NCBI RefSeq assembly: GCF_002368195.1
Contig: NZ_AP018178.1
Coordinates: forward strand, 2,426,238 to 2,490,237
DNA length: 64,000 nucleotides
Direction: 5' to 3'
From: Calothrix sp. NIES-2100
Lineage (GTDB): Bacteria; Cyanobacteriota; Cyanobacteriia; Cyanobacteriales; Nostocaceae
The position numbers were made by a program, and so were the translations under genes. Shown piece after piece: positions 44,331-53,368 of this stretch. Within the stretch, counting starts at the first letter, position 1. Every line of letters starts with the position of its first letter. The notes under the pieces are model-generated. The model was given only the letters and a program-made list of their open reading frames with translations, made no database searches and was not told the DNA's origin.

Positions 44331-46262
44331 CTATTCCTTCTCATTCGCTTTGGGGCGAGTAAATTGAGATGGCGATTTAAAACTCTGCACTGGTACATCT
44401 TTGAGCGCTTTCTGCATAAAGTCGCGCCAGATGGGAGCTACCATCACGCCACCAGTAGCACCGCTAGCCAATTGTCTGTTATCGTCCCTACCTACCCAAA
44501 CGGCAGTTGTTAACTGAGGCACTGTACCCACAAACCAAATATCCTTTTCTGAGGATGTTGTGCCCGTCTTGCCTGCGGCGGGGCGACCGATAGCAGCATT
44601 TTTACCAGTCCCCTCACTAATTACCGATTGCATAACATTAATAATTGCTGCCGATGCCCAAGGGTCAAGAACTAATTGGGGTTTTGGTGTGTTATCTAAT
44701 AACACGTTACCGCTACTATCGGTAATCCGGGCAATGACTGTAGCTGGTGACTGCCAACCATAATTAGCAAAGGTGGCATAAGCACTAGCCATTTCCAGTG
44801 GTGTAACACCAATTGCTCCTAGAGGTAAAGAAGTCACTGGCTCCATCGGACTCATAATCCCCAAGGTGCGGCAGGTTTCGATGACTTTATTCATCCCTAC
44901 AGCCTTACCAACTTTAATTACAGGGATGTTGCGCGACTGAGCTAGGGCAGTACGAATTGACATCGCTCCCGAAAAACCACCATCATAGTTTTTCGGATAG
45001 TACCAACCATCACCATCTCGATAGCCAACTGGTGCGTCTACGACTGTTGAATCTGGTGCAAACTTGCCAGAAGCAAAGCCAGTGTAGTAAACAAAGGGCT
45101 TAAAAGAAGATCCTGGCTGACGTTGAGCTTGGGTGGCGCGGTTAAATTCGCTAGTTTTGGGATCTACGCCCCCTACCAAAGCTTTGACGAAATGTGTGCG
45201 GGGGTCAATTGCCACCAAGGCCATTTGATTCTTGGATAACCCCTGTTCCAGAAGTGTGTTATGCCACTTAACAACTGTTTGCTCAGCCATTTTTTGGAAA
45301 TCGGCATCCACAGTAGTTTGGACTCGCATACCACCTTTGAGTAGTGCGTCACGCCCGAACTTCTTCGCCAATTCTTGGGCGACTGTATTCGTCACATAGG
45401 GTAATGCACTACCTTGGAATGAGCGAATTTTACCCAGTTTGATTTCTTGCTTGAGGGCATCGTCGTACTCTTGTTTGGTGATCCAATTCAAGTCCACCAT
45501 CCGCCCTAAAACTTCTTTTTGTTTTTGTTTTGCCAGCTTCATGCTGACAAAGGGGCTGAATTCTTCTGGCGCTTGAATTAAACCGGCCATCATCGCCGAT
45601 TCACCCAAGGTTAAATATTCCGCTGACTTGTTAAAGTAACTACGTGCTGCTGTTTGCACACCATAGTTGTTATGACCCCAATAAACTTGATTGAGGTACA
45701 TCTCCAAGATTTGGTCTTTAGAGAGAATTTGTTCTAAGCGAATTGCCAGTACTGCTTCCGCTATCTTACGGGTAAAAGCACGCTTTTGAGACAAAAACAA
45801 GTTTTTGACCAACTGCATGGTGATGGTGGAGCCACCTTCTTTGACTCCACCAGCTATTGAGTTAACAACTATGGCACGGCCTACACCTGTTGGATTGATA
45901 CCATGATGGTTGTAAAAATGACCATCTTCGCTGGCTAATACTGCTCTTTTGAGATTGGGAGAAATTTTATCTAGAGGTACAACTTCTCGGTTTGCTTCTC
46001 CATGTACACTTGTTAAGAGTTTTCCTTTTATATCATAAATATAAGTAGTTTCTGAAGGAAAGAAGTTACGTAATTGCCTGACATCCGGCAAATTACGGAA
46101 ACTAACAGCCAAGCCCACCAATCCGCCCGCTACAATTGAGCTTGTCAGCATTGTGATTGATAGTAGAGTTCCGCCAGCTACCTGACCTACTCCTTTCAAA
46201 AACTCAAAACCTGATGAAGCCTTATTTTGGGCTTCTTTGTCTTCAAAAGTCCTAGACGACAC
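44331..46262 (-). CDS. Class A penicillin-binding protein (PBP1A-like)
   Basis: A 643-residue bifunctional cell-wall synthase. Membrane helix at about 29-52; glycosyltransferase-51 domain with Glu112 in SEDGHFYNHHGINP and GGSTITMQLVKN; transpeptidase domain with the SxxK serine in QPGSSFKPF (about 384), SRN and KTGTTSSEKD (about 565). It polymerises and cross-links peptidoglycan in the periplasm. Filamentous cyanobacteria carry several paralogues, so I give no specific pbp name. Divergent from tyrS. Confidence 0.95.
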   Translation of the reverse strand: MSSRTFEDKEAQNKASSGFEFLKGVGQVAGGTLLSITMLTSSIVAGGLVGLAVSFRNLPDVRQLRNFFPSETTYIYDIKGKLLTSVHGEANREVVPLDKISPNLKRAVLASEDGHFYNHHGINPTGVGRAIVVNSIAGGVKEGGSTITMQLVKNLFLSQKRAFTRKIAEAVLAIRLEQILSKDQILEMYLNQVYWGHNNYGVQTAARSYFNKSAEYLTLGESAMMAGLIQAPEEFSPFVSMKLAKQKQKEVLGRMVDLNWITKQEYDDALKQEIKLGKIRSFQGSALPYVTNTVAQELAKKFGRDALLKGGMRVQTTVDADFQKMAEQTVVKWHNTLLEQGLSKNQMALVAIDPRTHFVKALVGGVDPKTSEFNRATQAQRQPGSSFKPFVYYTGFASGKFAPDSTVVDAPVGYRDGDGWYYPKNYDGGFSGAMSIRTALAQSRNIPVIKVGKAVGMNKVIETCRTLGIMSPMEPVTSLPLGAIGVTPLEMASAYATFANYGWQSPATVIARITDSSGNVLLDNTPKPQLVLDPWASAAIINVMQSVISEGTGKNAAIGRPAAGKTGTTSSEKDIWFVGTVPQLTTAVWVGRDDNRQLASGATGGVMVAPIWRDFMQKALKDVPVQSFKSPSQFTRPKANEKE

Positions 46263-46435
46263 GGCGATTTCACTTCCTCACTTGTAAATATAACTGTAAT
46301 TGATTTGCCGAAGCAAGGCGGTTAATTTTTTGCAATTATAGTAGTTTGGCAGGTAAGACAACGGACAAATTGCCAGTGAATACAACCAACTTAACTTCTC
46401 TCGGTCAAAATTTAATTAATAGCGAATCTCCTAGT

Positions 46436-47632
46436 ATGGCGCAAGATATGAATTGGTTGCGTCGTGGGGTTGTGGAAATTTTCCCACAACCTACTGATGC
46501 TGACAGCGAAATTGAAAGTTTAGAAAAGCGTTTGGCAACTACAAATCGACCTTTAAGGGTCAAATTGGGCATTGATCCAACTGGTGCTGATATTCATCTT
46601 GGTCATAGCATACCGGTAAGAAAACTGCGAGCTTTTCAAGATGCTGGTCATACAGCAGTTCTAATTATTGGTGATTTTACGGCTCGCATTGGCGATCCGA
46701 CTGGTAAATCTGAGGTGCGTCGCCAGCTGACAGAGACAGAGGTAGCGCAAAACGCCCAGACTTATCTTGAGCAAGTACGTCCTATATTGGATTTTGACAC
46801 ACCTGGAAGGTTAGAGGTACGCTACAACTCAGAATGGCTCTCCCGCCTGGATTTAGGGAAAATTTTAGAGTTACTCTCGACGATGACGGTGGGGCAGATG
46901 TTAGCTAAGGAGGGATTTGCAGAACGTTATAAAAAAGAGAATCCGATTTTCCTCCATGAGTTCCTTTATCCGTTGATGCAGGGTTACGATTCGGTGGCAG
47001 TGGAGGCAGATGTAGAATTAGGAGGAACTGATCAGAAATTTAACATCGCTGTGGGGCGAGATTTACAACGTCATTTTGCGATTAAACCCCAGTTTGGGTT
47101 ACTGTTGCCAATCTTAATTGGTACAGATGGTGTGCAAAAAATGTCTAAGTCTCTAGGTAATTATGTGGCCTTATCGGCACATCCATCTGAGAAATATCAA
47201 AAATTGCAGGGTGTTCCCGATCAACTATTACAACAGTATTTTGAGCTACTGACAAATTTAGCTTTGGATAAACTACCAGAAAACCCACGCGATCGCCAAT
47301 TACTTTTAGCATGGGAAATAGTCAGGCAGTATCATGGCGAAGCAGCAGCAAATCAAGCTAAGGAAGCCGCCGATAGCGGTGGGAAAAAAGGTGCAATCCC
47401 AGAATTTTCTTTGGCTGGGATATCGCAATTTCCCGTAAAGTTGGCTTTTCTGCTCAATGCTAGTGGCTTGTGCAAAAGCAGCGGCGAAGGCAAGCGGAAA
47501 ATTCAAGAGGGTGGAGTTTACCTAGATGGCGATCGCATTACTAATGTTGATACCACTTTTGAAACACCTGATGAATTAGCTGCTAGAGTTCTGCAAGTCG
47601 GGAAAAACAAGTTTGTGCGCTTAGTACCATGA
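46436..47632 (+). CDS. tyrS: Tyrosyl-tRNA synthetase
   Basis: It charges tRNA(Tyr). From the ATG at 46436 the product is 398 residues, starting MAQDMNWLRRGVVEIFPQ as in cyanobacterial homologues; a TTG at 46346 is in frame but its extension lacks similarity. The class I signatures are HLGHS (54-58) and KMSKS (about 235); GGTDQKFNIAVGRDLQ is the tyrosine/tRNA site, and a C-terminal S4 domain (GLCKSSGEGKRKIQEGGVYL) binds RNA. pyrF overlaps by 4 nt (ATGA). Confidence 0.96.
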   Translation: MAQDMNWLRRGVVEIFPQPTDADSEIESLEKRLATTNRPLRVKLGIDPTGADIHLGHSIPVRKLRAFQDAGHTAVLIIGDFTARIGDPTGKSEVRRQLTETEVAQNAQTYLEQVRPILDFDTPGRLEVRYNSEWLSRLDLGKILELLSTMTVGQMLAKEGFAERYKKENPIFLHEFLYPLMQGYDSVAVEADVELGGTDQKFNIAVGRDLQRHFAIKPQFGLLLPILIGTDGVQKMSKSLGNYVALSAHPSEKYQKLQGVPDQLLQQYFELLTNLALDKLPENPRDRQLLLAWEIVRQYHGEAAANQAKEAADSGGKKGAIPEFSLAGISQFPVKLAFLLNASGLCKSSGEGKRKIQEGGVYLDGDRITNVDTTFETPDELAARVLQVGKNKFVRLVP

Positions 47633-48348
47633 ACACCGAACAGCGAATTATTGTACCTTTGGATGTACCCGATCAAGCCAGTGCGATCGCCCTTGTAGAA
47701 CGGCTACCACAAGTCAGTTTCTGGAAAGTTGGCTTGGAGTTGTTTACCAGCACAGGGCCAAGTATTCTCGAACTGCTCAAATCCCGACAAAAGCAGATTT
47801 TTCTGGATTTAAAGTTTCATGATATTCCTAACACTGTGGCTGGTGCTTGTCAGGCAGCGGCTGGTTATGGGGTGGATTTATTGACAATTCACGCAAGTGC
47901 TGGTATAGATGCTCTAAAAGCAGCAACGGCAGCAGTACAAACAGGGGCAGCACTTGCGGGTGTGAAACCGCCCAAATTAATTGCTATTACCTTGCTAACG
48001 AGCATTTCCAGCAGACAGTTGGCGTTTGATTTAAAGATTCCCTTGGAATTGCCAGAATACGCTCTGTCAATGGCGCTACTCGCTCAAGAAACCGGATTGG
48101 ATGGGGCAGTGTGTTCACCTCAAGAAGTGGCACAGCTACGACAAACTTGTGGGGATGATTTTCTGTTAGTTTGTCCCGGCGTGCGTCCGACATGGGCAGA
48201 GAAAGGCGATCAAAAGCGATCGCTCACCCCCGCCCAAGCAATCCAAGCCGGCGCAGATTACCTAGTCATTGGGCGTCCCATTACCACCGCTGCTGACCCT
48301 GAGTTAGCTTGGAAGAGAATTTCACAGGAGTTGGTCAATAGTCAATAG
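47629..48348 (+). CDS. pyrF: Orotidine-5'-phosphate decarboxylase
   Basis: It decarboxylates OMP to UMP in pyrimidine synthesis. The 239 residues start IIVPLDVPDQASAIALVERL and include the catalytic DLKFHDIPNT motif (about 60-69), then the phosphate loop LLVCPGVRP and DYLVIGRPITTA. The start overlaps the tyrS stop by four bases, which suggests translational coupling. Confidence 0.96.
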   Translation: MNTEQRIIVPLDVPDQASAIALVERLPQVSFWKVGLELFTSTGPSILELLKSRQKQIFLDLKFHDIPNTVAGACQAAAGYGVDLLTIHASAGIDALKAATAAVQTGAALAGVKPPKLIAITLLTSISSRQLAFDLKIPLELPEYALSMALLAQETGLDGAVCSPQEVAQLRQTCGDDFLLVCPGVRPTWAEKGDQKRSLTPAQAIQAGADYLVIGRPITTAADPELAWKRISQELVNSQ

Positions 48349-48460
48349 TCAATGGGCATTGGGCATTGGGCATTGGGCATTGATTATTTATCTCCCTTGT
48401 CTCCCTTGTCCTCCTTGTCCCCCCAGCCCCCCTGCTTCCTGTCCCCTTTCATGCATGGTG

Positions 48461-49063
48461 ATGAACGTTTTCTCATTAAGACTGCCCTTGAACTTCTGGC
48501 TGATGGTTTGTGGCTGCTTTTTAGTAGTTAACAGCATTGATAACCTAGCCTTTTCCCAGAACCTCTCTGTGTCAAAGGATAAAGTGGGGTCGGCTTGCGT
48601 TGAGCAAAATATCACTACTTTAACTACCTATCTGTTGCGGGATTTACCTAGTTACACCAATCGTGTGACGCAACGGGCCCGCCGTCGTAGCAGAAGCAGT
48701 GAAGTTTATAGCTATGTGCTATTAGCAGGGAGGCCGGAGTTTACACCCTTGCCCCTAAATCCTGGGATTGACAACACAGATAATGATAAAAGTGCAGCAT
48801 CAGGAGTAGAGCAGGTTTTCTTTACTACTTTAGAACGGCAGTATATAGGGGGAAAAGCGGTGGAATTACAACAATTCCACTGGCTGTTGTTGACAAAAAC
48901 TCAAAGCGGTTGGCGTTTGGTGATGATGTTTACCCAAACGGGGTCATCTGGGAAGCAAGAACCGCTATCTCCGCCACGGGATAGTAGCAGCAGCGCGATC
49001 GCACAAGCAATTAATATTTGGTTGGGGGATTGTCAGGCGGGAAGTGTCAGGATGAGGAATTAA
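48461..49063 (+). CDS. Secreted protein of unknown function
   Basis: About 200 residues from the ATG at 48461 (MNVFSLRLPLNFWLMVCGCF), giving a signal peptide that ends near NLAFSQ. Upstream codons back to 48359 are the Pro/Cys-rich translation of a repeat and are unlikely to be coding. The mature part contains EQNITTLTTYLLRDLPSYTN, a basic RARRRSRSS patch, and a C-terminal AIAQAINIWLGDCQAGSVR. The pattern is found in other cyanobacterial hypothetical proteins; no function known to me. Confidence 0.75.
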   Translation: MNVFSLRLPLNFWLMVCGCFLVVNSIDNLAFSQNLSVSKDKVGSACVEQNITTLTTYLLRDLPSYTNRVTQRARRRSRSSEVYSYVLLAGRPEFTPLPLNPGIDNTDNDKSAASGVEQVFFTTLERQYIGGKAVELQQFHWLLLTKTQSGWRLVMMFTQTGSSGKQEPLSPPRDSSSSAIAQAINIWLGDCQAGSVRMRN

Positions 49064-49118
49064 TTCGTAATTGGGCATGGGGCATGGGGCATTGGGCATT
49101 AACAGACGGAACTACTAA

Positions 49119-50012
49119 TTATTTTAAAATTCCCTGGTTTGCATCTAAAGTGACTTCCTGACCTACTGGTAAGGCTGCATTACATTTATCGTGACCAAAA
49201 GGTAAATCAGCTACAACAGGAATACCTAAATCACTCAGGCGATCGCGCAAAACTTCTTCGGCTGTAAAGCTAGGCACATTTACTGGCGGTTCACATCCAG
49301 TAAATCCACCTAAAGCAATTCCCCTTACTTTAGACAAAGCACCGCTTAAACGCCACTGGGTCAGCATTCTATCAATTCTGTAGGGTGCTTCTGATACATC
49401 CTCAAAGGCTAAAATTACACCAGCAAAATCTGGTTTAAATGGTGTAGCTAAAAGATGGGTTGCTACTGTGAGATTACCTGGTAATAGTACGCCAGTGACT
49501 ACACCGCCACCCCAACCATTACCTTGAAGCGGTTCCAGGGTACGACCTTCGACTAAATTAAATAATCGCTCACATGACCAATCTGGCTCATTGGCGAGTG
49601 TAGTTAACACAGGGCCGTGAACGCTAGAAATCCCCACATTATAAAGGCTCCACAACAAAGCTGTAATATCAGAAAAACCTATCAGCCACTTGGGATTTGG
49701 GATTGAGGATGATTCAGGTTGCCAATGTTCGAGGATGCGGGTGCTACCGAAACCACCTCTAGCGCAGAGGATACCCCGGCAATTGGGATCTTCCCACGCG
49801 GCTTTAAGTTGATCGCGACGATTTTGGTCTGATCCGGCTAGATATCCGTATTTATCTGTGATTGTCGGGGGAACATCTACTTGATAACCACGCGATCGCC
49901 AAATTTCGATACTCTGATAAAAAGTGTCAAATTCTCGCAAAGCACCACTAGGGGCAATGACTCGCAGTAAATCACCAGGTTTGAGAGGTGGGGGTAAGAT
50001 TGTAGATGGCAT
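49119..50012 (-). CDS. S66 family LD-carboxypeptidase
   Basis: A 297-residue serine peptidase of the MccF/LdcA family. The nucleophile Ser (GFSDITALLW, about 113), Glu (ILAFEDVSEAPYRIDRML, about 200) and His (PFGHDKCNAALPVG, about 271) form the Ser-Glu-His triad. N-terminal LKPGDLLRVIAPSG and RGILCARGGFGSTRIL are typical. LdcA releases the terminal D-Ala from murein tetrapeptides in recycling, which suits the AmpG-like gene in the same window. The MccF self-immunity type cannot be excluded. Confidence 0.9.
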   Translation of the reverse strand: MPSTILPPPLKPGDLLRVIAPSGALREFDTFYQSIEIWRSRGYQVDVPPTITDKYGYLAGSDQNRRDQLKAAWEDPNCRGILCARGGFGSTRILEHWQPESSSIPNPKWLIGFSDITALLWSLYNVGISSVHGPVLTTLANEPDWSCERLFNLVEGRTLEPLQGNGWGGGVVTGVLLPGNLTVATHLLATPFKPDFAGVILAFEDVSEAPYRIDRMLTQWRLSGALSKVRGIALGGFTGCEPPVNVPSFTAEEVLRDRLSDLGIPVVADLPFGHDKCNAALPVGQEVTLDANQGILK

Positions 50013-50052
50013 AAATTAATTACATTTATTTTTTGAATTCAGTAGAAATTTT

Positions 50053-50508
50053 ATGCGCCAAGGAATGAGAGTCAGTCTGGTACTGCTAGCAGTTTTAGGA
50101 AATTTGGCATGGTACTCTAGTGCCAAGGCAAATTTTAAAGGCAACCTTACCGTAGAAATTGATGGATTTAAAAATAAACAAGGGCAAGTCTGCGCCAGTA
50201 TCTTTGCTAAGAGTCAAGGTTTTCCTAATGAGCGCGATCGCGTAGTCCAAAGGCAGTGTACCAAGATTACCGACATTCCTGTAAAACTTACCTTTGAGAA
50301 TTTGCCAGCAGGTAGCTATGCTGTTGCTGTAATGCACGATAGCAATGGAGACTTAAAACTCAATCGCAATAGCCTAGGTATGCCCATCGAAGGCTTTGGA
50401 TTTTCCAAAAATCCCGAAGTTCGTACCAGTGCGCCCAAATTTAGCGAAGCAGCTATTGTGTTAGCAGGGCCAAATACCAACATCCAAGTACATTTGAAAT
50501 ATTTTTGA
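50053..50508 (+). CDS. DUF2141 family secreted protein
   Basis: A 151-residue protein with a signal peptide (1-27, ends SSAKA) and a DUF2141 beta domain: GQVCASIFAKSQGFPNE, NLPAGSYAVAVMHDSNGDLK and LGMPIEGFGFSKNPE. The family is periplasmic or outer-surface, of unknown role. It is divergent from the LD-carboxypeptidase gene with 40 nt between them. Confidence 0.9.
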   Translation: MRQGMRVSLVLLAVLGNLAWYSSAKANFKGNLTVEIDGFKNKQGQVCASIFAKSQGFPNERDRVVQRQCTKITDIPVKLTFENLPAGSYAVAVMHDSNGDLKLNRNSLGMPIEGFGFSKNPEVRTSAPKFSEAAIVLAGPNTNIQVHLKYF

Positions 50509-50736
50509 GTTAATGGGCATTGGGCATTGAAAAGAATCTTGGATTTTGGATTTACGATTTTAGATTATATTTCAATCTAAAATCCAAAATCTAAAATCTA
50601 AAATTTCTTGTCTTCCTTGTCCCTCCGAAATTCTGAGCGCCGGCGTCCGGCGCTCAGACTTCTCTCCTTGTCCTCCGAAGGCTGAGCGAAGTCGTTCGTG
50701 CAGCGTCTCGCAGAGAAGCCTGTCCCCCTCTGCCCC
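50509..50736. repeat. Repeat patch between convergent genes
   Basis: AT-rich tandem TCTAAAATCCAAAATC-type units (50535-50603), inverted relative to TTGGATTTACGATTTTAGAT, are followed by GC-rich GCGCCGGCGTCCGGCGC (50637-50653) and CCTCCGAAGGCTGAGCGAAG (50672-50691). The last piece is shared with 29525-29550. Confidence 0.7.
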
Positions 50737-51912
50737 TTATTGATCATTCTCCTGCTGTTCCGGCGAACTTTCTTGATCCGATAAAACACGGATGCGATGA
50801 ATCTGATTCAAAGCATACCTCGCTGTTGACTGCACTTCTACATCTGGATCTTCTACAGCATGGCGTAATATCTGGCTTACTTGGGACATCATGTCATAAA
50901 CGCGAGTTAAATCGCGGATGGCATTTTGTCGCACTTGGGGGCTTTCATTTTGGATTGAGATTGCTAATGCACGGTTCATGGGTTTGAGGGTGCGCATACT
51001 GATTTCGCTTAAAGCTGCCAAAATTAGGCTGTGTTGTTGCGAATCTGCATTTACCATCAGGTCTAGCAACGGTTGAATCGCCCGTGAATCTCCTTGCTGA
51101 CCTAAATCCCAAATAGCTTTGTGTCGTTTTGCGGGGTCGGGACTATATAAGTCGTTAATCAATTCATCAACTATATTAACTTTGGCTAGACGGGAAGTGT
51201 TGGCGGGAGGTAACAATTTTGGGGTCATAGATGCTGTAACTGCTGGGGAATTGCTCGCCGCTGCATCATCCTCATGCTGAGATGGACTGGCGTTTGACTC
51301 TGGTAACAGTGGTATGGTTGAGTCTTTGTCAGCTTCAGTTTTTGTTTCAGTATCTATAGTTTCTGACTGTGGCGATTTTTGGGACTGAGTGAACCTGCTC
51401 ACAAAGTAAAGGATTGCACCAATAGTTCCTAGCATCCCCAAGCCTAAGAATGACCACCAAACAAAATTATGCTTAGTCGAATGCTTTTGCGCACTGGGCT
51501 TGGAAGTAGGTACAGGCGAGGCGGTAAATGATGTTTTGGCAGCAATTGCTGATTGCAGACTTTTCCTAGTTGTGTTGCCAAAAATGCCGTCTGCTACCAA
51601 ACCCTGTGCTTTTTGAAATTTAGCTACAGCAGTTTTTGTAGTTTCTTTGTACTGTCCATCTGCCACATCGTTGTAATATCCCAACTGTTTTAATTGGGTT
51701 TGCAGAGTTTCTACATCCGATCCTGTACTATCGGCGCTGAGAGTAGTTTCTGGGACAATTTTAGTGGTACTGGTTTGTGCCAGTATCAAGATTTTTGGGG
51801 TTAAGTTAGGTATCGCTGGATTCGCAGGTGTCTGGTACAAACCCAGGGATAGAAAACAAGTCAAGATAGGGACTGAGGAGTGGCATGGCCTCATATTACT
51901 AGTTTTGGACAA
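50737..51912 (-). CDS. Membrane protein with peptidoglycan-binding and HEAT domains
   Basis: A 391-residue protein. After an N-terminal export signal (about 1-46) comes a PG_binding_1 domain (TGSDVETLQTQLKQLGYYND to ADGIFGNTTRKSLQSA). Next come a membrane span (FLGLGMLGTIGAILYFVSRF, about 154-174), a charged Ser-rich linker and C-terminal HEAT repeats (DPAKRHKAIWDLGQQGDSRA, QVRQNAIRDLTRVYDMMSQV). The layout implies a periplasmic wall-binding part joined to a cytoplasmic scaffold across the inner membrane. Confidence 0.85.
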   Translation of the reverse strand: MSKTSNMRPCHSSVPILTCFLSLGLYQTPANPAIPNLTPKILILAQTSTTKIVPETTLSADSTGSDVETLQTQLKQLGYYNDVADGQYKETTKTAVAKFQKAQGLVADGIFGNTTRKSLQSAIAAKTSFTASPVPTSKPSAQKHSTKHNFVWWSFLGLGMLGTIGAILYFVSRFTQSQKSPQSETIDTETKTEADKDSTIPLLPESNASPSQHEDDAAASNSPAVTASMTPKLLPPANTSRLAKVNIVDELINDLYSPDPAKRHKAIWDLGQQGDSRAIQPLLDLMVNADSQQHSLILAALSEISMRTLKPMNRALAISIQNESPQVRQNAIRDLTRVYDMMSQVSQILRHAVEDPDVEVQSTARYALNQIHRIRVLSDQESSPEQQENDQ

Positions 51913-52147
51913 CGGGTATTTTTGAATTATTCGATACCACGATAACTTTAACTAGTCTAAAATCTAACTTTTATTTTGACAAAACATTGAGTTCCCCACA
52001 GGGGTTGCCGTTGGCATCGCCTTCTGAGTTGCCGCCGGCATTGCTTGAGTCAATTTTCTCATGATGGGTCTACCTGAATACACAGATATATTAATTTTTA
52101 GTTACAAACAAGTTAAATTTCTGCGCATGATGTGATAATCATGACGC

Positions 52148-52174
52148 TTCATATGAATTTTTATTCATATGAAT
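52148..52174. promoter_or_regulatory. Palindromic operator candidate for the ArsR-family regulator
   Basis: Two palindromes, TTCATATGAA (52148-52157) and ATTCATATGAAT (52163-52174), lie 5 nt apart; they are the kind of ATA..TTCAT sites bound by SmtB/ArsR dimers. They overlap the first possible start codon of the regulator, which suggests autoregulation. No convincing Pho box was found upstream of the operon. Confidence 0.7.
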
Positions 52175-52490
52175 GAATATCCATAAATGTGAAATGGTCA
52201 ACACAAATCAGCAGTTTGACTGTGTAGACAAGCTGAAAGTACTGGCAGATGAAACCCGTCTGACTGTGTTAAAAATTCTGATGCATAGTCCCATGCAGGT
52301 GGGGGAGATAAACAAGATTCTGGTTATAGAACAAAGTCTGCTTTCTCATCATTTGCAAGTTTTGCGAGAGGCTAAATTTGTGGTTCGAGAACGCAATGGT
52401 AAAGCATTCCTCTACCGCCTAGCGCCAGAGGTGGAAATAACTACAGCTGAAGCTTTGAATCTTGGCTGTTGCATCCTCTCGTTTAATTAA
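52173..52490 (+). CDS. ArsR/SmtB-family transcriptional regulator
   Basis: A 105-residue winged-helix repressor: LKVLADETRLTVLKILMHSP, then the recognition helix region VIEQSLLSHHLQVLREAKFV and the wing VRERNGKAFLYRLAP. The usual arsenite motif CVC in helix 3 is absent (MQVGEINKIL). Cysteines occur at the N-terminus (HKCEM, FDCVDK) and as a CysCys pair near the end (LGCCILSF), which could form a different thiol site. Start is the ATG at 52173, or the ATG at 52194 (MVNTNQQFDC), preferred if the overlapping operator must be free. It is 23 nt before pstS, so it probably controls it. Confidence 0.9.
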   Translation: MNIHKCEMVNTNQQFDCVDKLKVLADETRLTVLKILMHSPMQVGEINKILVIEQSLLSHHLQVLREAKFVVRERNGKAFLYRLAPEVEITTAEALNLGCCILSFN

Positions 52491-52513
52491 TAAGATTGAA
52501 ATCGAGGTAGTAA

Positions 52514-53368
52514 GTGAAAAATTCACAAATTATGCTTCCTCTGGCTGTAGGCTTGGCAAGTTGCTTGTGGTTGCAAGGTTGTTCTTCATCTCAGCAAACT
52601 GGAAATAACAGTGCAGGTAAACCTCAAGGAAAACTAGTACTAACCGGCTCCAGTACCATTGCACCATTAGCAGCAGAAATGGGTAAACGGTTTGAATCTA
52701 GCCATCCAGGTGTACGAATTGATGTCCAATCTGGAGGTTCTTCCCGTGGTATTACTGATACTCGTCAAGGTGTGGTAGATGTGGGTATGGTTTCCCGCGC
52801 CTTAAAGCCAGAGGAAAAAGATTTAACAGCATTTACTATTGCCCGTGATGGGGTGACGGTGATTCTGTACAAAGATAATCCTGTAAAATCTTTAACTGAC
52901 AAGCAGGTTATAGATATTTATACTGGCAAAGTCACCAACTGGAAGCAGGTGGGGGGTAAAGATGGAACGATTACTGTTGTGAATAAAGCCGAAGGTCGTT
53001 CTACTCTGGAATTGTTTACCCACTACTTCAAGCTGAAGAATACGGATATCAAAGCACAAGTAGTCATTGGTGACAATGAGCAAGGAATCAAGACTGTAGC
53101 CGGCAACCCTAACGCCATCGGCTATGTTTCTATTGGTTCGGCAGAAAACAGTGCCAACAATAAAGTACCGATCAAGCTGCTACCAGTAAACGGTATAGCA
53201 GCAACAACTGCAAATGTGCAGAATAGTAGCTTTCCTATTTCTCGCCCGTTGAACCTGGTAACGAAAACCCAACCCCAGGGATTAGCCAAAGAATTTATTG
53301 ATTTCGCACGATCGCAGCAGGTAAGTGACATTGTTAAACAGCAAAACTTTGTCCTCGTCTCTAAATAA
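52514..53368 (+). CDS. pstS: Phosphate ABC transporter substrate-binding lipoprotein (PstS type)
   Basis: A 284-residue periplasmic binding protein from a GTG start (52514) preceded by GAGGTAG. A lipoprotein signal ends at LWLQGC. The phosphate-binding loops are visible: TGSSTIAPLA (about 43-52), SGGSSRGITDTRQGVVDVGM and NKAEGRSTLELF. It captures phosphate for the membrane complex. The last 44 nt overlap pstC. Arsenate or another oxyanion as a preferred ligand cannot be ruled out from sequence. Confidence 0.93.
   Translation: MKNSQIMLPLAVGLASCLWLQGCSSSQQTGNNSAGKPQGKLVLTGSSTIAPLAAEMGKRFESSHPGVRIDVQSGGSSRGITDTRQGVVDVGMVSRALKPEEKDLTAFTIARDGVTVILYKDNPVKSLTDKQVIDIYTGKVTNWKQVGGKDGTITVVNKAEGRSTLELFTHYFKLKNTDIKAQVVIGDNEQGIKTVAGNPNAIGYVSIGSAENSANNKVPIKLLPVNGIAATTANVQNSSFPISRPLNLVTKTQPQGLAKEFIDFARSQQVSDIVKQQNFVLVSK

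Noticed and set aside
44033..44367. Small frames between DUF1825 and the PBP gene
   Set aside because: They translate inverted-repeat DNA and have no family likeness.
48359..48454. N-terminal extension of the 200-residue secreted protein
   Set aside because: The Pro/Cys-rich extension is translated heptamer repeat; the signal peptide begins at the ATG at 48461.
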